A stretch of DNA of 64,000 bases, taken from an uncultured Bacteroidales bacterium (lineage in GTDB: Bacteria; Bacteroidota; Bacteroidia; Bacteroidales; Bacteroidaceae). A program made the position numbers and the translations under genes. Below are positions 25,146-32,703 of the stretch, piece by piece (within the stretch, counting starts at the first letter, position 1; each line of letters starts with the position of its first letter). Location of the stretch: positions 34,760-98,759 of the forward strand of contig CADAJS010000022.1 of the NCBI GenBank assembly GCA_902788315.1, in the 5' to 3' direction. The notes under the pieces were generated by a model, which had not been told where the DNA came from, searched no databases, and worked only from the letters and a program-made list of their open reading frames with translations.

Positions 25146-25907
25146 GTGAAACTGATAATAGACATAGGAAACACTGTAGCCAAGCTGGTGGCCTTTGACG
25201 GCCAGGAGCCTATAGAGGAGGTCAAGACCGATGACGACACACTGGCCGCGCTGCATGATTTCGTTAGCCATTATACATTCCAGCAAGGCATTGTAAGCAC
25301 CGTGCGCGACCTTACATCCGCTGCAAGAACACAGCTGGAGAAGTTAGACTTTCCCATGCTGTTCTTCACGCCGGAAACACCCGTGCCAATCAAGAACCGC
25401 TATCGCACGCCTCAGACGCTGGGTGCCGACCGCCTGGCCGCCGTAGTGGGTGCCAGCACATTACAGCCTCGGCGCGACCTGCTCATCATCGACGCAGGCA
25501 CATGCATCACCTATGATGTTATCGACGCACACGGCAACTACTGGGGAGGCAATATCGCCCCTGGCATGCACATGCGGCTAAACGCGCTGCACGAACACAC
25601 GGCGCGCCTACCACTGGTCAGCGCCGAGGGCGTGGTTCCCGGCATGGGCTATGATACAGAGACAGCCATACGCTCGGGCGTGCTCCGCGGCATGAAATAC
25701 GAGATTGAGGGTTACATACGCTCCATGCGCAGGAAATACCCCCAACTGGTTATCTTCCTTACCGGGGGGGACAAGATCAATTTTGATGCGAGGGTGAAGA
25801 ACATCATTCTGGCTGACGAGTACATCGTGCCACGAGGCTTGAACAGAATCCTGGATTACAATGAATCCAATGAGGGCGATGATTTAGGATTAGGGAATAG
25901 AGAATAG
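25146..25907 (+). CDS. coaX: Type III pantothenate kinase
   Basis: The product is 253 residues from the GTG at 25146, which reads (M)KLIIDIGNTVAKLVAF, the standard start of CoaX; longer in-frame starts would lie upstream of the promoter. It phosphorylates pantothenate in the first step of coenzyme A synthesis. Visible marks are DIGNT (phosphate binding), GADRLAAVVGA around residues 98-108, and IDAGTCITYDVID with the catalytic Asp and Thr. GGNIAPGMHMR and FLTGGD complete the ASKHA fold. It heads a plus-strand run of envelope genes, divergent from the secA block. The last residues (NEGDDLGLGNRE) run into short GAATAGAGAATAG-type repeats. Confidence 0.95.
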   Translation: MKLIIDIGNTVAKLVAFDGQEPIEEVKTDDDTLAALHDFVSHYTFQQGIVSTVRDLTSAARTQLEKLDFPMLFFTPETPVPIKNRYRTPQTLGADRLAAVVGASTLQPRRDLLIIDAGTCITYDVIDAHGNYWGGNIAPGMHMRLNALHEHTARLPLVSAEGVVPGMGYDTETAIRSGVLRGMKYEIEGYIRSMRRKYPQLVIFLTGGDKINFDARVKNIILADEYIVPRGLNRILDYNESNEGDDLGLGNRE

Positions 25908-25927
25908 AGAATAGGGATTAGGACGAA

Positions 25928-27250
25928 ATGAAAGATACATTTAAATATTTAGTGCTATGGGCCATCATGATGCTGGCCACATCCTTACAAGCACAGACCA
26001 ACGGGAGCAACTCGTCATATTCACGTTTCGGGCTCGGTACGCTGGCCGACCAGTCGCAGGGCTTCAATCGCGGCATGGGCAGCACTGGCATCGGCATCCG
26101 CCTGGGCAATCGGGTGAACATGCAGAATCCGGCATCCTACTCGGCCATTGATTCCCTCACATTCCTGTTCGATGTGGGCATGAACGTATCACTGGGCCAT
26201 CTGTCATCCCAGACAGCCAGCATGAACGTGCGCAACTGTAACCTCGACTTCGTGAACGCCGGCCTCCGCCTACGTCGCGGGATGGGCCTGTCATTCGGAT
26301 TTGTCCCCTATACCACCATCGGATACAACTTCTCGACCGAGAACAATGTGGCACGCCAATACCCCACCACACAGGCCATCACCAGCACAAGCAGCTACTC
26401 CGGCGACGGCGGGCTCCATCAGGTGTACGTAGGCCTGGGGTGGCGTCCCTTCGCTCAATTGTCCGTCGGAGTCAATGTGGGCTACCTGTGGGGCAGTTTC
26501 GACCATGAACTGAGACAGACATTCTCCGAGAATGGTTCAAGCACCTCCACCTACAGCGGACTGAACTCGATAGAGAATTCCGATATCAGCACCTACAAGA
26601 TAGACTTCGGTGTGCAATATCCATTGCGACTCGATGCCGAGAACATGCTCACGCTCGGTGCCACGGCCGGCATCGGCCATCGCATTGCCAGCGACGCTAC
26701 GCTGACACGCTATTCCAGCGCCGGCGACAGCCTGCAACTCACCGCCCGCCATCCCTTCGACCTCCCCTACACCTACGGAGTGGGCGCTTCATGGCAGCAC
26801 AAGGAGAACCTTCTCGTGGCAGCCGACATACGGCAGGAACAATGGGCCGACTGCAAGATGCCCGTAATGAGGCGAAACGGCACAGCTACCACCTATGCAG
26901 GGGAGCGCGGTGCCTATAAGAATCGCACTCGAGTGGCCGTCGGAGCTCAGTACACACCCGACATTTATAGCAGCAAATTTGTGCGCCGCATGCAATATCG
27001 TGCCGGTGCCCACTTCTCCACGCCCTACCTGAAGATAAACGGCAAGGAAGGTCCTCGCGAGTACGGCCTGACTGCTGGTGTCGGAGTGCCAATTACCAAC
27101 TTCTACAACAACCGTTCGATGGTCAACGTGAACCTGCAATGGCTGAGTCGCTCGCCCAGCGAGAAAGACATGATCAGAGAAAACTTCTTTATGATAAATC
27201 TCAGCATGACCTTCAACGAAGTCTGGTTCATGAAGTTCAAGATTAAATAA
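25928..27250 (+). CDS. Outer-membrane beta-barrel protein
   Basis: The product is 440 residues with a signal peptide (cleavage near SLQAQ). The mature part alternates hydrophobic and polar residues as in a barrel, with an early SSYSRFGLGTLADQ motif and GSTGIGIR/NPASYSAIDSLTFLFDVG segments typical of the FadL-like or PorV-like barrels of Bacteroidetes. The stop codon overlaps the start of lptC by one base, so the two are translationally coupled. This fits a role in lipid or LPS handling, but the substrate is not identifiable. Confidence 0.82.
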   Translation: MKDTFKYLVLWAIMMLATSLQAQTNGSNSSYSRFGLGTLADQSQGFNRGMGSTGIGIRLGNRVNMQNPASYSAIDSLTFLFDVGMNVSLGHLSSQTASMNVRNCNLDFVNAGLRLRRGMGLSFGFVPYTTIGYNFSTENNVARQYPTTQAITSTSSYSGDGGLHQVYVGLGWRPFAQLSVGVNVGYLWGSFDHELRQTFSENGSSTSTYSGLNSIENSDISTYKIDFGVQYPLRLDAENMLTLGATAGIGHRIASDATLTRYSSAGDSLQLTARHPFDLPYTYGVGASWQHKENLLVAADIRQEQWADCKMPVMRRNGTATTYAGERGAYKNRTRVAVGAQYTPDIYSSKFVRRMQYRAGAHFSTPYLKINGKEGPREYGLTAGVGVPITNFYNNRSMVNVNLQWLSRSPSEKDMIRENFFMINLSMTFNEVWFMKFKIK

Positions 27251-27933
27251 TGAGAAGCGCCATCCTGTTTTTCCTCCTGTGCTGCTTGATAGCATGCGGC
27301 GGCGAGGTGGAGCACACAGCCGAAGCCATCACCGACGCCGATTCGCTGCCCTTCATGCACTCCGTGGGCATCAACACACTGATTTCCGATTCCGGCGTGA
27401 TGCGCTACAGGTTGGTGGCCGAGGAGTGGGACATATACAACCCAGAAAACATGCCCTCCACATGGAAGTTCCGCAAAGGGCTGCTCATGGAGCGCTTCGA
27501 CGAGAACTTCCACATCGACCTCTACGCACAGGCCGACACCGCCTATCTGCACGACCAGCGCACCTGGGAGTTGCGTGGGCGCGTGGTGATACGCAATGCC
27601 AAGAACGACATTTTCCTGACCGAGGAACTATTCTGGGACCTGACATCCCACGAGATGTGGAATCATCAGTACATGCACATTATCACGCCCGAGCGTGAGC
27701 TGGAGGGCACGGAGTTTCGCAGCAACGAGCAGATGACGAAGTACAGTGTCAGCAACTCGGCCGGAGCCTTCCCCGTTTCCGACACCGAAACTGCCAACAC
27801 GGCCGATGCCGACAGCACACTGACGGCCGACTCCACCCTCACCCCCGAACCGCCCAAGCCCCTCAAGGCACCGGCGCCAAAGACCCAGCCCATAAAGTTC
27901 AACCCCCATCCTAATCCACAGACAGACGAATGA
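27250..27933 (+). CDS. lptC: LPS export ABC transporter periplasmic protein LptC
   Basis: The product is 227 residues, a lipoprotein with lipobox LIAC at Cys16, as is usual for Bacteroidetes LptC. The beta-jellyroll pattern is seen in DSGVMRYRLVAEEWDIYN, TWKFRKGLLMERFDENFHIDL, WELRGRVVIRNAKNDIFLTEELFWD, HMWNHQ-like and ERELEGTEFRSN segments. It passes LPS from the inner-membrane LptBFG to LptA. The last 60 or so residues are a low-complexity Thr/Pro/Asp/Ala tail not needed for the fold. The stop overlaps the next start (ATGATG at 27930). Confidence 0.85.
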   Translation: MRSAILFFLLCCLIACGGEVEHTAEAITDADSLPFMHSVGINTLISDSGVMRYRLVAEEWDIYNPENMPSTWKFRKGLLMERFDENFHIDLYAQADTAYLHDQRTWELRGRVVIRNAKNDIFLTEELFWDLTSHEMWNHQYMHIITPERELEGTEFRSNEQMTKYSVSNSAGAFPVSDTETANTADADSTLTADSTLTPEPPKPLKAPAPKTQPIKFNPHPNPQTDE

Positions 27934-29231
27934 TGCCGGACTCCGCTTTAATCATCGAGACACTCATCGTGCTTCTCTTTTCCGCCTTCTTCTCCGGGAT
28001 GGAAATCGCGTTCGTAAGCAGCAACAAGCTTCGCTTCGAGATGGACCGGAACGAACGTGGTTTCTCATCACGCTTTATCGACACCTTCTATGCCCATCCC
28101 AACAACTTCATCTCCACGTTGCTTGTGGGCAACAACATCTGCTTGGTCATCTATGGAATACTGATGGCTAAGCTCATCAACGAGACGTTGCTCGTCCCCC
28201 TGGGCATTCACGTGGCCGACGGCGCATGCCCCCACGAATGGCTCTGCATCCTGATCCAGACACTGCTGGGCACGCTCATCGTGCTCGTCACCGGCGAATT
28301 TCTGCCCAAGACACTGTTCCGCCTCAACCCAAATCGCATGATGCGCATCTTTTCCCTCCCTACCTATATATTTTATATATTGCTGTGGCCCGTCAGCAAG
28401 TTCACCAGTTCGCTCAGCAAGGGCCTCTTGCGCATGATAGGTATGCACGTTGAGCAGGGACGGCAGGAGAAATCGTTTAGCAAGGTGGACCTCGACTATC
28501 TCATCCAGAGCAACATCGACAAGATTGAGGACGAAGAAAAGATTGAAGACGAAGTGAAGATATTCCAGAATGCGCTGGACTTCAGCAACGTGAAGGTACG
28601 CGACTGCATCGTACCACGCACCGAGATTGACGCCGTGGACCGCCAAACCGAACTGCGTGTCCTGCGCAGCCACTTCATCGAAAGTGGCCACAGCAAGGTC
28701 ATCGTCTTCGAGGGCGATATCGACAACATCGTGGGATACATACACTCCTCCGAGATGTTCCGTCTGGGCGAGAACGACGACTGGACACGCTCCATCCGCG
28801 AGGCTCCCATCGTACCCGAGACGATGAACGCCCAAAAGCTGCTCAGCACACTGACTTCCCAGAAACGTTCGCTGGCTGTCGTCGTCGATGAGTTTGGCGG
28901 CACGAGCGGCATCGTCACCCTCGAGGACCTGGTCGAGGAAATTTTCGGCGACATTGAAGATGAGCATGACAACGTCAGCTATGTAGCCAAGAGCTTAGGC
29001 CAGGGCGAATACATTCTCTCGGCACGGCTCGAAATAGAGAAGGCCAACGAGATACTCGGCCTCGACCTGCCCGAGAGCGACGAGTATCTCACCGTAGGCG
29101 GACTCATCCTACACGAATATCAAAACTTCCCCAAGCTGAACGAAGTGGTAAGCTTTGGGCACTGGGAATTCAAAATAATCCAGAATACAACCACCAAGAT
29201 TGAGCTTGTAAGGCTGAAAGTCCTGGAATAA
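27930..29231 (+). CDS. CNNM/CorC-type membrane protein with CBS domains (GldE-like)
   Basis: The product is 433 residues. The N-terminal DUF21 (CNNM) domain has about four membrane segments between residues 5 and 170 and the start FSAFFSGMEIAFVSSN. A CBS pair follows (about 205-325: VRDCIVPRTEIDAVDRQ, and LAVVVDEFGGTSGIVTLEDLVEEIFGDIEDEHD). The C-terminal CorC_HlyC domain ends the protein (LDLPESDEYLTVGGLILHEYQNFPKLNEVV). The family moves or senses Mg2+ and related ions; in gliding Bacteroidetes this member is called GldE, but gliding is not implied here. It overlaps lptC by 4 bases. Confidence 0.9.
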   Translation: MMPDSALIIETLIVLLFSAFFSGMEIAFVSSNKLRFEMDRNERGFSSRFIDTFYAHPNNFISTLLVGNNICLVIYGILMAKLINETLLVPLGIHVADGACPHEWLCILIQTLLGTLIVLVTGEFLPKTLFRLNPNRMMRIFSLPTYIFYILLWPVSKFTSSLSKGLLRMIGMHVEQGRQEKSFSKVDLDYLIQSNIDKIEDEEKIEDEVKIFQNALDFSNVKVRDCIVPRTEIDAVDRQTELRVLRSHFIESGHSKVIVFEGDIDNIVGYIHSSEMFRLGENDDWTRSIREAPIVPETMNAQKLLSTLTSQKRSLAVVVDEFGGTSGIVTLEDLVEEIFGDIEDEHDNVSYVAKSLGQGEYILSARLEIEKANEILGLDLPESDEYLTVGGLILHEYQNFPKLNEVVSFGHWEFKIIQNTTTKIELVRLKVLE

Positions 29232-29276
29232 CCAAACTTTTCTGCCGCAACGTGTGCCAGAATGATTTTTTTTTCA

Positions 29277-29284
29277 TATCTTTG
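29277..29284 (+). promoter_or_regulatory. -7 element of a promoter for the PpiD-like gene
   Basis: TATCTTTG at 29277-29284 matches the consensus; TGTG at 29253-29256, 20 bases upstream, is a poor -33 element. The gene may therefore have its own promoter besides the operon transcript. Confidence 0.5.
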
Positions 29285-29336
29285 TGCGCTTTTTGGTGAC
29301 AAACGAACAGAAATAATAAATTAAACAATAAAACAA

Positions 29337-31484
29337 ATGGCAGCATTACAAAAAATTCGCAGCTATGGGAAAGTCGTCATTATCGTTGTCGGACTTGCCC
29401 TCTTTGCATTCATCGCCGAGGAATTCGTGCGTGCGCTTTCCTACACACAGACCGAGAGCCACCAGCGTGTCGGCAAGATTTATGGTGAGAAGATCAACTA
29501 TCAGGAGTTTAACGCCCTGGTGGACGAGTATTCTGACGTAATCAAGTTCAGCAACGGCCTGTCGTCGCTCACCGACGATCAGGTGTCCATGATCCGTGAT
29601 CAGGTATGGCAGACACTGGTCAACAGCAAGCTCATCGAGCACGAGTGTGACAAGCTCGGCATCAGCGTGACCGATGCCGAACTGCAGGACATCATCAGCA
29701 CCGGACGCAACCCCATGCTGGCACAGACGCCCTTCCGCACCCAGCAAGGCGGCTTCGACTCGAATGCCCTCAAGCAGTTCCTCTCCCAATATGACGAGAT
29801 TATGAACTCGGCCGAGGTAGGCAACGACGTGAAGGACCAGTACATGCAGATGCACAATTACTGGAAGTTCATCGAGAAGACCGTGCGCCAGCAGACACTG
29901 GCCCAGAAGTATCAGTCGCTCCTCAGCGGTGCACTCATTAGCAATCCCGTGGCCGCCAAGGCACACTATGACGGACGTATCAACGAGAATGAGATACTGA
30001 TGGCCGTCCTCCCGTACAACACCGCCGGCGACGTCACTGTCAGCGACAGCGAGCTGAAGGCAAAGTACAACGAGATGAAGGAGCAGTTCCGGGCTCAGTT
30101 TGAGACACGCGACATTCAGTACATCGATGTCGAGGTGAAGGCCAGCGAGGCAGACAAGCAGGCGCTCTACGAAGAGATGGAGGGCTATGCACGCTCACTC
30201 GAAGAGGGAGCCGAGCCCGCGAAGGTCGTACGCGAAGCATCCAGCCAGGTGGCCTACAGCACCCTCCCCATCCGCTGCGCCGCACTTCCCTCCGACATTG
30301 ACAAGGAAGTCGATGCCATGGAGGTGGGACAGCAGAAGGGTCCGTACCTGAACGAGAAGGACAACACCCTGAACATCATCCGCATCATCGACAAGGTGAT
30401 GCTCCCCGACTCCATCGAACTGCGTCAGATCGGCGTGCCCGGCGCAGACATGGCCAGCGTAGAGAAGACGGCCGACAGTATCATGACAGCCCTGGCCGCA
30501 GGCGAGAGCTTCGACACCATCGCCAAGAAGTATGACCAGAGCGCACTCAAGACATGGCTCACCAGCGCACAATATGAGCGCCAGAACGTGGACGAGAACA
30601 ACCGCCACTTTATCGAAGCCATCAACAACGCTCCCCTGAACGTATACCAGAAGATCGTGCTCGACGGACAGGGCATCGTCATCGCTCAGGTCACCGACCG
30701 TCGCAACATCCTTCCTAAGTACAAAGTAGCCGTCATCAAGCGCACACAGGACTTCAGCAAGGAGACCTACAACAAGGCTTTCAACGACTTTAGCAGCTTC
30801 CTGGCCGGCAACGCCACTGCCGAGGACATCAATGCAAACGCAGCCGCAGCCGGCTACACCGTGCAGAACCGTCAGGGCATGGCCAGCGCCGAACACACCG
30901 TGGCCAACGTACATGGCACACGCGACGCACTGCGCTGGATATTCAACAAGGATACCAAGGTGGGCGATGTATCGCCGCTCTACGAATGCGGAGAGAACGA
31001 CCACATGCTCGTAATAATCCTCAATGGCATACATAAGAAAGGCTATCAGACACTCGACGATGCCGAGGTGAAAGACCAGGTGAAAGCCGAGGCACTGAAG
31101 GACAAGCAGGCCGACGTGCTGATGGAGAAGATGAAGGGCGCACAGTCAATGAGCGACGTGACGAAGATTGCCGACGTCATCACAGACACCATCAAGCACA
31201 TCACCTTCACGAGCAACGCCTTCATCTCCAAGGTGGGTAGCTCGGAGCCCGCACTGAGCGGTGCTGTGAGCCAGGCAGCCAAGGGCGACTTCCGCTGCGG
31301 TGTGAAGGGCAACGCCGGCATTTATGCATTCCAGGTGCTCAACCAGAACAAGCTCGCAGGCGAGTATGACCAGAAGAAGGAGGAAGAACAGGCCAGCATG
31401 ATGAGCAAGCGCGCATCCAGCAGCTTCACCAGCGAACTCTATGAGAAGGCCAACGTGGTGGACAATCGCTACCTGTTCTACTAA
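29337..31484 (+). CDS. PpiD/SurA-type membrane-anchored periplasmic folding factor
   Basis: The product is 715 residues with one N-terminal membrane anchor (VVIIVVGLALFAFIAEEFV, residues 13-31). A SurA-N-like chaperone region follows (about 40-240), with YGEKINYQEFNALVDEY. Parvulin-like regions are at about 255-380 and 375-480 (IELRQIGVPGADMASVEKTADSIMTALAAGESFDTIAKKYDQ). The rest is helical. This layout is that of PpiD-like peptidyl-prolyl isomerases that help proteins leaving SecYEG fold on their way to the outer membrane. It ends the envelope run and is followed by a strong terminator. Confidence 0.9.
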   Translation: MAALQKIRSYGKVVIIVVGLALFAFIAEEFVRALSYTQTESHQRVGKIYGEKINYQEFNALVDEYSDVIKFSNGLSSLTDDQVSMIRDQVWQTLVNSKLIEHECDKLGISVTDAELQDIISTGRNPMLAQTPFRTQQGGFDSNALKQFLSQYDEIMNSAEVGNDVKDQYMQMHNYWKFIEKTVRQQTLAQKYQSLLSGALISNPVAAKAHYDGRINENEILMAVLPYNTAGDVTVSDSELKAKYNEMKEQFRAQFETRDIQYIDVEVKASEADKQALYEEMEGYARSLEEGAEPAKVVREASSQVAYSTLPIRCAALPSDIDKEVDAMEVGQQKGPYLNEKDNTLNIIRIIDKVMLPDSIELRQIGVPGADMASVEKTADSIMTALAAGESFDTIAKKYDQSALKTWLTSAQYERQNVDENNRHFIEAINNAPLNVYQKIVLDGQGIVIAQVTDRRNILPKYKVAVIKRTQDFSKETYNKAFNDFSSFLAGNATAEDINANAAAAGYTVQNRQGMASAEHTVANVHGTRDALRWIFNKDTKVGDVSPLYECGENDHMLVIILNGIHKKGYQTLDDAEVKDQVKAEALKDKQADVLMEKMKGAQSMSDVTKIADVITDTIKHITFTSNAFISKVGSSEPALSGAVSQAAKGDFRCGVKGNAGIYAFQVLNQNKLAGEYDQKKEEEQASMMSKRASSSFTSELYEKANVVDNRYLFY

Positions 31485-31538
31485 TCCGACAGAGAGACAT
31501 ACAAGCCTCCGTCTCCACCGACGGATAGCTACATCATC

Positions 31539-31570
31539 GGAGGGGTCCCGACAATACGCGGGACCCCTCC
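31539..31570 (+). terminator. Terminator after the PpiD-like gene
   Basis: A perfect 12-bp GC-rich stem (31539-31550 with 31559-31570) closes an 8-base loop. Only TCTCGTTTCC follows, so the T-run is weak. Confidence 0.8.
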
Positions 31571-31625
31571 TCTCGTTTCCCCCCATACCCTCGTTCGTCT
31601 CCATAAAATGCACCGAAAACGGCAG

Positions 31626-31713
31626 CGTCCGGAAGAGCACGCTCCATCCGGCAGAAGAGCGTGCTCCATCGGCCCATGGAGCGTGCTCCTCCCGACGGTG
31701 AAGCCTGCCATGC
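31626..31713. repeat. 22-base-period repeat array next to tRNA-Pro
   Basis: GAGC(AC/GT)GCTCC recurs at 31635, 31657 and 31679, spaced by exactly 22 bases. Units starting at 31626, 31648 and 31670 are similar along their length (the first two at 17 of 22), and a degenerate fourth starts at 31692. Because GAGCACGCTC is the reverse complement of GAGCGTGCTC, unit 1 (31635-31647) can also pair with 31676-31688 over 13 bases. No coding function is seen. Confidence 0.75.
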
Positions 31714-31740
31714 GAATCCCCAACCCACCATAAAAAGAAT

Positions 31741-31768
31741 TGAGGATGCGGCCGAAACCACATCCTCA
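31741..31768 (-). terminator. Terminator of tRNA-Pro
   Basis: A perfect 8-bp stem (31741-31748 with 31761-31768) read on the minus strand is followed by ATTCTTTTTA, a good U-run, 7 bases past the tRNA end. Confidence 0.85.
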
Positions 31769-31774
31769 ATCATG

Positions 31775-31847
31775 TCGGAAAGAGGAGACTCGAACTCCCG
31801 ACCCCTACGTCCCGAACGTAGTACGCTACCAACTGCGCTACTTTCCG
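31775..31847 (-). tRNA. tRNA-Pro, anticodon CGG
   Basis: The minus strand folds into a complete cloverleaf of 73 bases. The acceptor stem is CGGAAAG/CTTTCCG with discriminator A. The D arm is GCGCAGTTGGTAGCGT, and the anticodon arm CTACG-TTCGGGA-CGTAG has anticodon CGG (reads CCG, proline). The T arm has the GGTTCGAG-type sequence GAGTTCGAGTCTC. The CCA end is not encoded. A -7 promoter element TAACTTTG lies upstream at 31864-31871. Confidence 0.95.
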
Positions 31848-31863
31848 ATTGCCTTTGGCGCTG

Positions 31864-31871
31864 CAAAGTTA
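31864..31871 (-). promoter_or_regulatory. -7 promoter element of tRNA-Pro
   Basis: CAAAGTTA on the plus strand reads TAACTTTG on the minus strand, 16 bases upstream of the mature tRNA end. No TTTG stands at the expected -33 distance. Confidence 0.55.
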
Positions 31872-31932
31872 CGAAGATTTCGCGGAACTTAGGCACGAAA
31901 GACACGTTTTTTTTAATTTTATCGCGTAAAAA

Positions 31933-31964
31933 GTTGCACGTATCGAAAAAACTCCCTACCTTTG
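31933..31964 (+). promoter_or_regulatory. Promoter of tRNA-Phe
   Basis: GTTG (31933-31936, one mismatch), a 20-base spacer and TACCTTTG (31957-31964). The mature tRNA starts 53 bases further on, leaving a 5' leader for RNase P. Confidence 0.65.
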
Positions 31965-32017
31965 CAACCGCAAAACCGAGGGGAACACGCCCGATGGCAT
32001 GCAAAGAAATATTTCAT

Positions 32018-32090
32018 GGTGTCATAGCTCAGTTGGTAGAGCAAAGGACTGAAAATCCTTGTGTCCCCGGTTCGATTCCTGGTGACACCA
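32018..32090 (+). tRNA. tRNA-Phe, anticodon GAA
   Basis: A complete 73-base cloverleaf: acceptor GGTGTCA/TGACACC with discriminator A, D arm GCTCAGTTGGTAGAGC, anticodon arm AAGGA-CTGAAAA-TCCTT with anticodon GAA, variable loop GTGTC, and T arm CCCGG-TTCGATT-CCTGG. CCA is not encoded. A terminator follows directly. Confidence 0.97.
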
Positions 32091-32092
32091 CA

Positions 32093-32127
32093 CAAGAGAG
32101 CATCGGATTACATCCGATGCTCTCTTG
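32093..32127 (+). terminator. Terminator of tRNA-Phe
   Basis: A perfect 16-bp stem (32093-32108 with 32112-32127) with a 3-base loop immediately after the tRNA. The T-run is short (GTATTTG). Confidence 0.85.
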
Positions 32128-32259
32128 CGTATTTGCCTCGACAGCCAGTTATCGCGCAGGAAAAGCCAACGATGGAGTCACACAGACGACAGATTTATTC
32201 GCCTGTGGCGAGGGAAGAGTTTATCTATGATGTACGGGACAGGGAAGGCGGGGACAAGG

Positions 32260-32408
32260 AGCCGGCTCAGGAGGGATGTGAAGCCGACTCCGGAGGGAAA
32301 CGGAACCGGGTGGATAGGGAAAACGGCTCGGGGCGGACGGTTGGACGGCCCGGGGCGTCTATTCGGACGGCCCGAGGCGTCTAACCAGACGGCCCGAGGC
32401 GTCTGAAG
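32260..32408. repeat. Long degenerate 22-base-period array downstream of tRNA-Phe
   Basis: The best units start at 32343, 32365 and 32387: an 18-base core (G/A)GACGGCCCG(G/A)GGCGTCT plus 4 variable bases. A fourth degenerate unit starts at 32321. In the same 22-base spacing the upstream DNA also repeats: the units at 32260 and 32282 share 16 of 22 bases and the one at 32304 is related. The core carries a dyad, AGACG..CGTCT. The surrounding gap (32128-32669) shows no gene; 32409-32660 looks featureless and AT-richer. Confidence 0.75.
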
Positions 32409-32669
32409 TCGAAATCTTTATCCTATAGCATATACGATATCACTAAAGTCCAGACAAATAGATACAATTAAGCGAGGGCAAAAGCAAGGAAAAGAGCGAG
32501 AAGTATGCTGATTGAAGCTCCGGCACCATATACATCCAGGACTTCAATTAAATCCGAATCGGTCAATAGATATAAGCACGCCTTCACACAGGCTGGTTTC
32601 ATGCACCATGTACGAAAGATAGTAATTACTTTTTCTTACATTGAAGCATGCTATATGCCAAAATTCATG

Positions 32670-32677
32670 TATCTTTG
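32670..32677 (+). promoter_or_regulatory. -7 promoter element of the 32704 glycoside hydrolase gene
   Basis: TATCTTTG at 32670-32677 is a perfect -7 element, 26 bases before the ATG at 32704. A convincing TTTG at -33 is absent. Confidence 0.55.
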
Positions 32678-32703
32678 CCACAGGATATCAATCAGAAACA
32701 CCT

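Noticed and set aside
32260..32408. Possible CRISPR array
   Set aside because: Units are contiguous at 22 bases without spacers of 30 or more bases, and no cas genes are present in the window.
31775..32408. Integrated element at the tRNA genes
   Set aside because: No integrase gene and no duplicate of a tRNA 3' end was found next to tRNA-Phe or tRNA-Pro.
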